The position numbers and the translations under genes are program-made. 64,000 nt of DNA from Sphaerothrix gracilis (GTDB lineage: Bacteria; Cyanobacteriota; Cyanobacteriia; Phormidesmidales; Phormidesmidaceae): NCBI RefSeq assembly GCF_030405905.1, contig NZ_JASATW010000001.1, forward strand, positions 248,001-312,000, read 5' to 3'. Of the stretch, positions 1 to 7,962 are shown in pieces. Every line of letters starts with the position of its first letter. The stretch's first letter is position 1. A model generated the notes under the pieces. The model had not been told where the DNA came from. It saw nothing but the letters and a program-made list of their open reading frames with translations, and made no database searches.

Positions 1-258
1 CAAAAGCTCAGCCCTAGCGATCCGGTTGATATAGATCCAGGGCTGATACCTGAGGCTGAGCAAATGCGGCGGGGCATCGATCGCCTGCCTACTAGCCTAA
101 AACTGGCTATGGAGCAGTTTCAGCAGGACACGGTGCTGACTGAGGCACTAGGCCAACCGCTTGCCCAGACTTACCTGGCAGTGCGTCAGGCAGAGTGGGA
201 AGCGCTGCACAGCCTGAGTTTGGAAGAGGAAGTAAGACTGCTGGTAGAGCGTTACTAG
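1..258 (+). CDS. Glutamine-synthetase-family protein, C-terminal end (5' end outside window)
   Basis: The reading frame is open from base 1 to the TAG at 256-258, giving about 85 residues of a protein whose start lies before the window. The last 60 residues have the layout of the glutamine synthetase C-terminus: a 'RLPTSL' turn, a helix with 'ALGQPL', 'YLAVRQAEW' and a final short helix ending in 'ERY'. The family ligates ammonia or an amine to glutamate using ATP. The catalytic part is not visible, so true glutamine synthetase cannot be told from a gamma-glutamyl-amine ligase. An in-frame ATG at 64 is internal, because the homologous region continues upstream of it. Confidence 0.7.
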   Translation, partial: QKLSPSDPVDIDPGLIPEAEQMRRGIDRLPTSLKLAMEQFQQDTVLTEALGQPLAQTYLAVRQAEWEALHSLSLEEEVRLLVERY

Positions 259-261
259 GAA

Positions 262-296
262 AAAGGGCTTGCCGTTCGGCTTCGCTCCCGGCAAGC
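262..296 (-). terminator. Rho-independent terminator of the glycosyltransferase gene
   Basis: An 8-bp perfect stem (267-274 with 289-296, GCTTGCCG/CGGCAAGC) is followed on the minus strand by CCTTTTTCC. It lies just past the stop of the minus-strand glycosyltransferase and between two convergent genes. The plus-strand side has no T run. Confidence 0.7.
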
Positions 297-318
297 GCAG
301 TGGAACAGGTAGAGAGGC

Positions 319-1260
319 TTAACTGACCTGATGGGCTTCGCGGTAAGCGGCGTAGACACTTTTGACGTTGTACCAGTTAAGGAAAATGCGGGCGATTTCT
401 AGCGCGAGTTGGGGTTTGCCACGATCGATTAGCCACTGCAAGAGGGGAGCCATTGTGCGCTCGTTGAGGGTGCCACCCAGGGTAAGGCCGCCCCAGAGAA
501 TGCGATGCAGCCAGGTCATCTGAATCATCAGTCGCACGTCCCAGGTGGGGTGTTTTTGATAAAACAGAACTCCCATGCGGCCCCGCTGAATTTCTTTGTC
601 AATCAGGTTGGGGATTTGCTCTAGGGAGAAGGGAGGGTGCCAGTGGTAGCCCACCGCATCCGGGCAGCTAATCAGCTTTAAGCCCAGCTGCTTGAGCCGC
701 ACGCCCAGTTCCAAATCTTCCCAGCCGTAAAGCTGAAAGCGAGTGTCAAACAGCCCGGCTTTTTCTAGCCATTTGCGGGCGATCGCCACGTTGCCTGTTG
801 CAAAATAGGCCCGCGAGTAGTCAGTAATTTTGAATGGCTCAGCGGTAGGCCGCTCGAAGTTGCAGGTATTGATCACGGTGCCATAAGTAAAGACGCGATC
901 GCTGCCTGTCTCTGCTATGCCCTGCTGCAGCGCGTTAGCGTGAGCCTGCAAAAAGCCCTCCAGTACGACTAAATCGCTGTCAATAAAAATAATATAGTCA
1001 CCCTGCGCTTTTTCCACCCCCAGGTTTCTGGCAGCAGCGGGGCCGAGATGAGACTGCTCAAACAGGCGCACGTGGGGAAATTCTGCGGCTTGTGCTTGCA
1101 GCCAGGTAACCGTGCCATCAGTGGAACCATCATCTACCACCACAATCTCATAGCCCATTACAGCAGTCTGCGGCGCTAGAATCTGCTGCTCCATCGCCCG
1201 CAGGCACTTTTCTAGAATGGGCCTACGGTTGTAGGTAGGAATGACAACGCTAAAGAACAT
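319..1260 (-). CDS. Glycosyltransferase family 2 protein
   Basis: This is a 313-residue GT-A fold glycosyltransferase that should transfer a sugar from a nucleotide donor to an unknown acceptor. The N-terminus 'FSVVIPTYNR' and 'VVVDDGSTDG' (about 40-49) form the nucleotide-binding half. 'DSD' at 94-96 is the metal-binding DXD-type motif, and 'GWEDLELG' near 180 is the acceptor-side WED motif of chondroitin-synthase-like GT2 enzymes. A helical C-terminal tail of about 90 residues follows; no clear transmembrane segment is seen, so the protein is probably cytosolic or peripheral. It stands alone, facing the glutamine-synthetase-like gene, so context gives no substrate. Confidence 0.88.
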   Translation of the reverse strand: MFFSVVIPTYNRRPILEKCLRAMEQQILAPQTAVMGYEIVVVDDGSTDGTVTWLQAQAAEFPHVRLFEQSHLGPAAARNLGVEKAQGDYIIFIDSDLVVLEGFLQAHANALQQGIAETGSDRVFTYGTVINTCNFERPTAEPFKITDYSRAYFATGNVAIARKWLEKAGLFDTRFQLYGWEDLELGVRLKQLGLKLISCPDAVGYHWHPPFSLEQIPNLIDKEIQRGRMGVLFYQKHPTWDVRLMIQMTWLHRILWGGLTLGGTLNERTMAPLLQWLIDRGKPQLALEIARIFLNWYNVKSVYAAYREAHQVS

Positions 1261-1299
1261 GACTCGCGGACAGAGGGCATAACGATTCTAGCGGAAACC

Positions 1300-2595
1300 C
1301 TAGGCCGCGCGATCGCGAATCGGCTGCGAGATTACCTGAGTCAAAATCACGTAAAGGATGGCGGCGCTGATAATGCCATTGACTGGCGCAACGCCCCAGC
1401 CGTAGCTGCCTGTGAAATAGGCAATGAGTGAACCAATCACGTAGGCAATCACGCCCGCCCAGTTGAAAGCAGGTAGGCGAGCTGAGAGAGAGGGAAACTG
1501 ACCCTGATGCCGAATCCAGAAATCGGCCATAATAATGCCGCCCACAGGCGGAATCACCGTTCCTAGAAAAATCAGATAGGTTGGCAGTAGATCGTAGATG
1601 CCCGAAAGCGTCAGCACCAGCGCCAGCGTCGCCCCACCTAAAACAAAGGCATGACGCTTGGGCGTGCGAAACATGTTAGCCCCAGCTACTGAGAAGGCGT
1701 AAATTGTATTGTCCTGCGTTGTCCAGACGTTCAGAATCAGCAAAATCAGGCCGCCAGCCAAGATTCCCTGAGTCGCCATTGCCTGAATCAAGTCCTGGGT
1801 GCCGTACACCATTGTTGAGAAGGCTCCAGCAAAGACCAGCAGTCCGTTGATCAAGAAAAAAGCGCAGAGGGTTGATAAAACTGCGCTTTTGCCAGAGCTG
1901 GCAAAGCGGCTCCAGTTAGTTGCCTGAGTGCCGCCGGAAATAAAGGTACCAATGACGATGGCTAGGGCCGCTCCAAAGCTGAGTTCACCGGAAGGCGCTG
2001 CCACTCTCGCGGCATCAAAGTCCTGCAGGGCCAGCATTAGGCTAATCGCTACCAAAATCAGCATGGCAGGCACAGCCAAGCGGCTCAGCCAGTCAATCGC
2101 CTGGTAGCCAATGTAAGCCGTAGCGCAGAAGCCATAGTTGAAAATCAGCACCAAAGCGCCATAAAGAATTGGGTTGGCTGGCAAGTTCAGCAGCTCTACT
2201 AAAACCTGGACAATAACGGCAGTTGTAAAGGCATACCAGCCGATTTGCGTGAACCCCATAATAAAGTCCACCCAGCGAGAACCAACATTGCCAAAGCTGA
2301 ATCGAGCCATTAAAACGGTAGTCAAGCCGCTTTTAGCCGCAATGTAACCCAAGGCCGCGCAATAAATACCCAAAATGGCATTGCCCAGCAGGATGACGCC
2401 CAGCATCGTAGAAAAGCTAAAGGCAGGGCCAATCGCGCCCCCGGCAAACAACGTAGTGGAGGTGAGGGCAAAGCCCATCAACAGCAGAGCCAGTGACCAA
2501 ACAGGCTTGCGCGCTGTGGCTGGGACAGCGCTCAGCGGATAATCTTCGCCAGCCTGGGAGCGATCGACTGACTGAGTATCTACCGTAAACGTCAT
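1300..2595 (-). CDS. NCS1-family cytosine/purine-type permease
   Basis: This polytopic membrane protein is a secondary transporter of the nucleobase:cation symporter-1 family (CodB/allantoin/hydantoin permeases). It has about twelve hydrophobic segments. The first helix region 'GGAIGPAFSFSTML' and the 'RFSFGNVGSRWVDF' stretch match the NCS1 pattern, as does 'WTTQDNTIYAF' in the second half. I place the start at the ATG at 2595 (431 aa): AAGGA lies 11 bases upstream, and the longer frame to 2619 would need a TTG that precedes this site. No nucleobase-degrading enzyme sits next to it, so the substrate is open. Confidence 0.85.
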   Translation of the reverse strand: MTFTVDTQSVDRSQAGEDYPLSAVPATARKPVWSLALLLMGFALTSTTLFAGGAIGPAFSFSTMLGVILLGNAILGIYCAALGYIAAKSGLTTVLMARFSFGNVGSRWVDFIMGFTQIGWYAFTTAVIVQVLVELLNLPANPILYGALVLIFNYGFCATAYIGYQAIDWLSRLAVPAMLILVAISLMLALQDFDAARVAAPSGELSFGAALAIVIGTFISGGTQATNWSRFASSGKSAVLSTLCAFFLINGLLVFAGAFSTMVYGTQDLIQAMATQGILAGGLILLILNVWTTQDNTIYAFSVAGANMFRTPKRHAFVLGGATLALVLTLSGIYDLLPTYLIFLGTVIPPVGGIIMADFWIRHQGQFPSLSARLPAFNWAGVIAYVIGSLIAYFTGSYGWGVAPVNGIISAAILYVILTQVISQPIRDRAA

Positions 2596-2704
2596 GAGAT
2601 AGCGCGTCCTTATTTTCAAAGAAACCTTGTTTCTTTAAATAAGATGCTTCTCAAGTAACGGCAGTATCGTAGACGACGAGAGTTTGATGCAATTTAAGGC
2701 TGGT

Positions 2705-3001
2705 TTAATCTGGAATGCCGGTTGGCTTATGAATTTGCTTGTCTGGGCAGGGGGACGGAGCCTGCCAGCCGTAGGGATGAATGGCGCACACCAGTAAATG
2801 ACGGGTATCTTTGCTGCTGCCGTAGCTGAGGCCATGATAGTTGAGGCAGCCGAGGCAGGCTTTGGGGCGAGAGCAGGCCGATTCAGTAAATCCTACCTGC
2901 GATCGCAAAATTTGCAGCTTGCTCTGGAGCCGATGCCACTGGGCATATCTTTTCTTTCGCAGCAGATAATTGGCTTTACTAAAAACTTCATCGGCGCTCA
3001 T
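2705..3001 (-). CDS. Conserved small Cys-rich protein of unknown function
   Basis: This 98-residue protein has a basic helical N-terminal third and a Cys/His-rich C-terminal half. Cysteines are at 43, 49, 52, 72 and 85 and histidines at 56 and 75, set in a 'CLNYHGLSYG ... LVCAIHPYGW ... CPD' arrangement. That spacing suggests a bound metal (zinc ribbon or treble clef), but this is inference. The motif resembles small uncharacterised cyanobacterial proteins I have seen; I cannot name a family. The start is an ATG preceded by GGGAG. It lies upstream of the permease on the same strand, about 110 bp away. Overlapping frames on either strand lack comparable structure. Confidence 0.6.
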   Translation of the reverse strand: MSADEVFSKANYLLRKKRYAQWHRLQSKLQILRSQVGFTESACSRPKACLGCLNYHGLSYGSSKDTRHLLVCAIHPYGWQAPSPCPDKQIHKPTGIPD

Positions 3002-3414
3002 TGTGGCTTCGCTCCCTGGCCTGTAGTTCTAGCCTACCCAGGATTTGAGCGATCGCACAGGGCTACTTAATCAGGCAAAATTGGGACAGCGGCAGACTGA
3101 GAGCCTTGGTAGAGGTAGCGATTAACCTATTGGTTTCAATCTACGCGGCGTCAGCAGGCTTGAGAAAACTTAATTAATTGTTAACAGAGAATCGCCAGCG
3201 GTGAGCTTTGCTATATTCGGACACAGCATTTGTCAGGGATGGCTGTATGAAAGGTTGCGGCTGGCTTCTACGTTGTTGAGTCAATCGCTCCAACCTAATT
3301 ACATCTGAAGTCCAAAACTTGGCCAGTTTGAAAAAGAAACGGTTAACTTTCAGGAATTAGGCTGTGTTCCTCTGAATTAAGTCAAGAACATACATTTTAT
3401 ACACTGAGATAGCG
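3002..3414. other. Intergenic region, probable promoters
   Basis: About 410 bp between the minus-strand Cys-rich gene and the plus-strand 69-aa gene, so divergent promoters are expected here. There is an AT-rich stretch around 3165-3185 (ACTTAATTAATTGTTAAC). No convincing ORF or structured RNA was seen. Confidence 0.4.
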
Positions 3415-3624
3415 ATGTTCGAACCTATTGCAGCAGGCATTATTGCATTTGTCTTGTTTGTCTGGTCTGTTGAGATGCTGGGCGGTGCCGAGAAAACTGG
3501 CAAGCCGAGCGGTCTGCCTCTGCCAGAGTGGCTGTTTAGTAAGCCAAAGAAAAGGCCCTCTGCTGAAGAGGAACTGGGCAAAAATCTAAGCGCAATTATT
3601 AAAGAAGCGCTCAAAGATAAATAG
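3415..3624 (+). CDS. Small single-pass membrane protein, unknown function
   Basis: This 69-residue protein begins with a hydrophobic helix (about 5-23, 'AAGIIAFVLFVWSVEML'), followed by a Pro/Lys-rich linker ('LPLPEWLFSKPKKRP') and a charged amphipathic C-terminal helix. This suggests an N-terminal membrane anchor with a cytosolic tail. I do not recognise the family. An antisense ORF of 85 aa covers the same bases, but the plus frame has the more protein-like composition. It is monocistronic, with a repeat-type hairpin downstream at 3688. Confidence 0.55.
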   Translation: MFEPIAAGIIAFVLFVWSVEMLGGAEKTGKPSGLPLPEWLFSKPKKRPSAEEELGKNLSAIIKEALKDK

Positions 3625-3687
3625 GTTGTAGTGAAATGACACCCCTAAAATGGTGCAAATTATCAATAGGCTAAAACCCTTAAATCC

Positions 3688-3741
3688 GGTGCGTTACGCT
3701 GCGCTTTTCTGCTATGCCCTTCGGGCTATACAGCACCCTAC
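3688..3741. repeat. Hairpin-forming dispersed-repeat-like element
   Basis: The element begins GGTGCGTTACGCTGCGC and ends GCACCCTAC, with GGTGC (3688-3692) pairing with GCACC (3733-3737) and an inner GCCC-TTC-GGGC hairpin. This 'GGTGCGTTACGC...GCACCCTAC' form recalls short palindromic repeats scattered between genes in many cyanobacterial genomes. Only one copy is seen in this window. Confidence 0.5.
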
Positions 3742-3783
3742 TTAATGCTCTATTTTAGCTGTGTGCCCCACTACAATTTCCAC

Positions 3784-5058
3784 TTAAACGGTGTTCCTTT
3801 GATCGGGAATTTTTTTATCCGCTTCTATTTTTCCTGACTGCAGCGGGCGAATGATTTTTTCTAGATGCAGCAGCAAGGCTTGAAACTCGGCTTCGGTTTG
3901 GAGTCCAGTAATTTCGATCGCCTGGTTACGGTCAGCAATCAGCAGCATCGGTTCGGGCGATCGCAGGTACAAGAGCGTCTCAATCTTGGCCGTGTTGAGC
4001 TGGGCTATGTGGCGGCGGTTGAGGCAGAAGGTGAGCTGTTTAGCATCGATATAGAGATGTTCCTCCTGACTAATTTCTAACCCTTTCCAAAGCACAAGGC
4101 CGAAGGCGATCGCCACTTCCAGCCAGTCCCACCATTCCGGACTGAGGCCGATGAGAGAAGGCAAATAAATAATTGAGGTATTTTGCCACAGGAGCTGATG
4201 CAGCAGTTCCCCTGTCACAGCCATAAATTTAGTAGTCAACACCACAAACAGCAAAAAACCCGACTGCTGCAGCGCGTCTTTAATCATGCGCCCAGAACTG
4301 CCCAAGTTCCAGCGGGAAAAGAGATGCCACTGCTGGGCCTGCTGCCTGAGATGAATTGTACTCACTGCGGCTGATTGAACTGCAAGCGCACTGATGGGCA
4401 GCAGTTCTGCCGCTTTGCTTTCTAAGCCCTGGCTGCAGGCGAAGATAATGGGAATATCCTGCAGGTGACGCTGCAGCTTGCGGGCAGCCTTGAGTGCCGT
4501 CATCACCGAGCGTTTTTCAAATACCAAATACTGAGAGCGATCGCGCAGCACAATTTTGCCGCGCCAGGTATGGGTCAGCGCCTCCTTAAACGCGCCGCCG
4601 CGTACCTCAACCCGCTCAATCAAAATGTAATTCGCCTGCGATCGCCGGAAAGACTCTTGGTATAAAAGCTGACTCTGATTGCGAACGGCTATCTCTAGGT
4701 CATCCTCGTCGGCTTTCACAGCTACCTGCTGGTAGGATTGCTCCGCAAAATACTGCTGTTTAGCAAAGCCGACATCAAACCACCAAAGCAGACCAAAGAG
4801 GACAAAAATCCAGTGGTCGTAGTCCCGCGCATAGTAGGACAGCAGCGACAAAACGCCGAAAATCAGCAAAAGCAGCAGACTTGTAGCCGTATCGGTATAG
4901 CTGCGGCGCTTAGTTAGCTCGTCCCACATGATGCCTAGCAGCAGGCTGTAAGCAAGCTGGAATAGCTGTTTGACCTGCACCAGAGGCCAAATCAGGTTGG
5001 CATAGGGCTGACGGTTGAGGCGATAAAGCCGCCCCTGCAAAATAGGCTTCACAGGCAT
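3784..5058 (-). CDS. Uncharacterised multi-pass membrane protein
   Basis: This 424-residue protein has hydrophobic segments at about 55-77 and 83-100, and two more in the second half ('FLLFVVLTTKFMAVTGELL' and 'WLEVAIAFGLVLW'). A soluble stretch of roughly 150 residues lies between the two pairs ('LIERVEVRGGAFKEALTHTW', 'IVLRDRSQYLVFEKR'), and a second soluble domain ends the protein. No catalytic motif was recognised. It follows the RibK-like gene (stop at 5114) by 55 bp on the same strand, so the two are probably co-transcribed. The function is unknown. Confidence 0.75.
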   Translation of the reverse strand: MPVKPILQGRLYRLNRQPYANLIWPLVQVKQLFQLAYSLLLGIMWDELTKRRSYTDTATSLLLLLIFGVLSLLSYYARDYDHWIFVLFGLLWWFDVGFAKQQYFAEQSYQQVAVKADEDDLEIAVRNQSQLLYQESFRRSQANYILIERVEVRGGAFKEALTHTWRGKIVLRDRSQYLVFEKRSVMTALKAARKLQRHLQDIPIIFACSQGLESKAAELLPISALAVQSAAVSTIHLRQQAQQWHLFSRWNLGSSGRMIKDALQQSGFLLFVVLTTKFMAVTGELLHQLLWQNTSIIYLPSLIGLSPEWWDWLEVAIAFGLVLWKGLEISQEEHLYIDAKQLTFCLNRRHIAQLNTAKIETLLYLRSPEPMLLIADRNQAIEITGLQTEAEFQALLLHLEKIIRPLQSGKIEADKKIPDQRNTV

Positions 5059-5113
5059 GGGCTGGCACTAGTAACTATCCTTAATTTGCCCAGTCATAAG
5101 CGATCGCCTGACG

Positions 5114-5596
5114 CTAATCCCCAGAACTCAGAGCATCGGACCGAGTTAGCTCAACTTGCTCAGCCGCGAAGCGAATTTGCACCTGATGACCATAGGTAAT
5201 CCCCAGAATCTGCGGCGCTAAAACCTCCACCAGAGTATCAGATTGAAAATGCCGCACCTTGGTTTCAGGATGGGGATAGTAAACCAGACCGCTGTAAGTT
5301 TTTCCCTGAAAAACAAGCTGACAGTCGCAGAAAGAAAAGGTCTCCGGCGGGCAGAGGTCAGTCCAATGAAGGTGGGGAAACTGGTAGGCCGGAGACTTGA
5401 GGGCAAAGTGATAGGGAGCGATCGCCAAGTTGAGCGTTGCCGGATAGTAACCGCTCAAATCCAGTCCTCGCGCTTGAAAAGCAGGGGTTTGCATGGCAAT
5501 AGTGCCCTGGGGATAGGGACTGTTGCTGGCCGTGCCGGAAGCAACCCGGTGTCCGGCGGTGACGACAGCTTCAATCTGTAGCCAATCAGTGCTCAT
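5114..5596 (-). CDS. Uncharacterised protein with possible RibK-like (CTP-dependent riboflavin kinase) fold
   Basis: This 160-residue soluble protein has an order of motifs recalling archaeal CTP-dependent riboflavin kinase (DUF120): a Gly/Ala-rich entry 'VTAGHRVASG' (12-21), 'GLDLSGYYPATLNLAI' (44-59; compare the archaeal 'PYPGTLN'), a central 'TFSFCDCQLVFQGK' strand pair, 'YYPHPETK' (106-113), then 'VEVLAPQILGITYGHQVQI' (123-141), like 'LEIIAP...LKDGDEV'. The likeness is by eye. Whether it binds a flavin or nucleotide is untested, and bacterial riboflavin kinase is normally RibF. It is likely the first gene of a two-gene operon with the membrane protein downstream. Confidence 0.6.
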   Translation of the reverse strand: MSTDWLQIEAVVTAGHRVASGTASNSPYPQGTIAMQTPAFQARGLDLSGYYPATLNLAIAPYHFALKSPAYQFPHLHWTDLCPPETFSFCDCQLVFQGKTYSGLVYYPHPETKVRHFQSDTLVEVLAPQILGITYGHQVQIRFAAEQVELTRSDALSSGD

Positions 5597-5692
5597 AGAA
5601 TGAGGGGCAAAATATCCGGAAAATGACTGAACCCACTTGAATCAAAACCTGTCAGCAAATTCAGTCCCCCTTATTTTCTCAGAAATCTACCT

Positions 5693-5812
5693 ATGGCTTA
5701 CTCTACTCAGAGCATCCGCAGTCGCCGCCGCAATCGAGTTCGTAGCAAGACGGCCTACCGACCCCCCAATAATAGTAAGCCCGGACGCCTAGATTCTGGC
5801 GGCGGTCGTTAG
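5693..5812 (+). CDS. Possible 39-aa arginine-rich microprotein
   Basis: An ATG at 5693 opens a 39-codon frame ending in TAG at 5810-5812, 10 bases before the debranching-enzyme start. The product is very basic in its first half ('SIRSRRRNRVRSK'), then Pro/Asn/Gly-rich ('PPNNSKPGR', 'SGGGR'). No good ribosome-binding site precedes it. It could be a small nucleic-acid-binding protein, a leader peptide coupled to the next gene, or a chance ORF. No family is recognised. Confidence 0.35.
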   Translation: MAYSTQSIRSRRRNRVRSKTAYRPPNNSKPGRLDSGGGR

Positions 5813-5822
5813 AATATGGGCT

Positions 5823-7817
5823 ATGACGATTGAATTAGGTCGGGAAACGTGCCGTCACTTAGCGATCGCGGCTCAGCGCGAGTGGCTAGTCACCAACGGC
5901 ATTGGTGGCTATGCAGCCGGTACAGTGGCAGGACTCCTGACCCGGCGATACCACGGACTTTTGGTCGCGGCCCTCAATCCCCCTTTGGGCCGGACCTTGC
6001 TAGTTGCCAAGGCTGACGAAACAGCCCTCTACCAGGGCCAGGTTTATCCCCTATCCGTCAATGGCTGGGCCGATGGTAGCTGCAATCCACGCGGCGATCG
6101 CCAGATTGAAAGCTTTCACCTCGACGGTACCCTGCCAGTCTGGAACTTTGCCTGCGGTGACGCGCTGCTGCAAAAGCAAGTCTGGATGCCCCAGGGAAGC
6201 AATACAACCTACATTCGCTATACCCTGCGCCGCGCCTCTCAGCCCCTGACCCTATTGCTCAAAGTCTTCGTCAACTACCGCGACTACCACAGCGATACTC
6301 AGGCTCAGGACTGGCAGATGGCGATCGCTCCGGTAGCCCACGGCCTGAAGGTACAGGCATTTCCCAAAGCTACGCCGTTTTATTTACTCAGCGACAAGGC
6401 CGACCTCCAGCCTGTTCACCAGTGGCACTATGGCTTTGATTTAGCCCTAGAGCACTACCGTGGGCTACGTGACCAAGAGGATCATCTACAGGCGGCAACG
6501 GCTGAAATCGTCCTGCAGCCCAACGACTCTGTCACCCTGATCGTCAGCACTGAGGCCGAGGCTGACCGCAACGCCCAAGCCGTCCTAGACCAGCGCCGCG
6601 CCTATGAGCAGAGTCTGCGCGATCGCTGGCAGGCCAGCTCTGCCAAAGCGGCTCAGGCTCCCGCCTGGATCAACCAGCTCGTATTGGCTGCCGATCAGTT
6701 CATTGTCGATCGGGCCACAGGTCGCCCTGGTGAAGGTAAAAGCCTGATTGCTGGCTATCCCTGGTTTGGTGACTGGGGCCGCGATACGATGATTAGCCTG
6801 CCGGGGCTGACTTTGACGACCGGACGCGCAGAGGTCGCAGCGGCAATTCTACGCACGTTTGCCCGCTACGTGGATCAGGGCATGTTACCCAATCGCTTTC
6901 CCGATGTGGGAGAAACGCCCGAATACAACACGGTAGATGCTACGCTCTGGTACTTTGAGGCGGTGCGGCTCTATTACGAAGCAACAGCCGATGAGCAGTT
7001 GTTAGCAGCTTTATTTCCCGTACTAGCGGACATCATAGACTGGCACCGTCGCGGTACCCGCTATGGCATTCACCTAGATACTGACGGTCTGCTTTACGCC
7101 GGAGAAGCCGACGTTCAGCTTACCTGGATGGACGCCAAGGTAGACGACTGGGTAGTCACGCCCCGTATGGGCAAGCCAGTTGAAATCAACGCTCTCTGGT
7201 ACAGCGCCTTGCAAACGATGGTGCAGTTTGCCCGCCAGTTAGGTAAGCCCGGCCAAGACTACGAGGCGATCGCCCAGCGCACCCAAACCCAGTTCAGCCG
7301 CTTCTGGAATGCTAAGGCGGGCTACTGCTACGACCTGATTGACAGCCCTACCGGAGCCGATGTCAGCCTGCGCCCCAATCAAATTTTTGCGGTTTCCCTA
7401 CCGCTGGCGGCGGGACGCAGAGCACCGTCCCTGCTGACAACCGCTCAGCAAAAGCAGGTCGTCGATTGCTGCGGCCGCACTCTGCTGACCTCTTACGGTC
7501 TGCGATCGCTAGCCCCTAGCCACCCTGACTATCAGGGGCACTACGGCGGCGATCGCTGGCAGCGAGATGGAGCTTATCACCAGGGAACCGTTTGGGGCTG
7601 GCTGCTCGGCCCGTTTGCGCTGGCCCACTATCAGGTCTATGGCGATCGCCAGCAGGCCCTGACTTTCCTTGCTCCCATCGCGCATCACCTCTACGATCAC
7701 GGCATCGGCAACATCAGCGAAATTTTTGACGGCGATGCTCCTTTTGCTCCGCGCGGCTGTCCGGCTCAAGCCTGGAGCGTAGCTGAAGTGCTGCGGGCTT
7801 GGCTAGCGCTCATCTAG
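5823..7817 (+). CDS. Glycogen debranching enzyme, amylo-alpha-1,6-glucosidase type
   Basis: This 664-residue enzyme should hydrolyse alpha-1,6 branches left after phosphorylase has shortened glycogen chains, so it works with the glgP product encoded at 24.8-27.4 kb. The N-terminal domain (about 1-265) carries 'NGIGGYAAGTVAGLLTRRYH' and 'NPPLGRTLLVAKAD'. The C-terminal (alpha/alpha)6 catalytic domain has 'GYPWFGDWGRDTMISLPGL' (about 311-329), 'MLPNRFPDVGETPEYNTVDA' and 'HQGTVWGWLLGPF'. Length and motif order fit the single-function bacterial/archaeal GDE family rather than GlgX. It is monocistronic apart from the 39-aa ORF just upstream. Confidence 0.9.
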   Translation: MTIELGRETCRHLAIAAQREWLVTNGIGGYAAGTVAGLLTRRYHGLLVAALNPPLGRTLLVAKADETALYQGQVYPLSVNGWADGSCNPRGDRQIESFHLDGTLPVWNFACGDALLQKQVWMPQGSNTTYIRYTLRRASQPLTLLLKVFVNYRDYHSDTQAQDWQMAIAPVAHGLKVQAFPKATPFYLLSDKADLQPVHQWHYGFDLALEHYRGLRDQEDHLQAATAEIVLQPNDSVTLIVSTEAEADRNAQAVLDQRRAYEQSLRDRWQASSAKAAQAPAWINQLVLAADQFIVDRATGRPGEGKSLIAGYPWFGDWGRDTMISLPGLTLTTGRAEVAAAILRTFARYVDQGMLPNRFPDVGETPEYNTVDATLWYFEAVRLYYEATADEQLLAALFPVLADIIDWHRRGTRYGIHLDTDGLLYAGEADVQLTWMDAKVDDWVVTPRMGKPVEINALWYSALQTMVQFARQLGKPGQDYEAIAQRTQTQFSRFWNAKAGYCYDLIDSPTGADVSLRPNQIFAVSLPLAAGRRAPSLLTTAQQKQVVDCCGRTLLTSYGLRSLAPSHPDYQGHYGGDRWQRDGAYHQGTVWGWLLGPFALAHYQVYGDRQQALTFLAPIAHHLYDHGIGNISEIFDGDAPFAPRGCPAQAWSVAEVLRAWLALI

Positions 7818-7962
7818 CTCTAGTAGAGCTGCGAGTTACGCTTTGCTTTAGGCTAGAGACGAAGGTTTCTAGGTTGACGAACCGTTTACCTGGTACAGAT
7901 AGTTCTAATCAACTCAGGGCAGAGTAGAACCAGTGCAATAGTGCCAAAGGAGTTACGCCAGC

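Noticed and set aside
2635..3070. Plus-strand and short minus-strand frames over the Cys-rich gene
   Set aside because: They are shadows; only the 98-aa frame has ordered Cys/His motifs.
3247..3279. 10-codon Cys-containing frame (MKGCGWLLRC)
   Set aside because: Too short, with no ribosome site and no sign of a linked system.
3357..3614. 85-aa frame on the minus strand opposite the 69-aa gene
   Set aside because: The plus frame has a clear membrane helix and charged tail; the minus frame is its antisense shadow.
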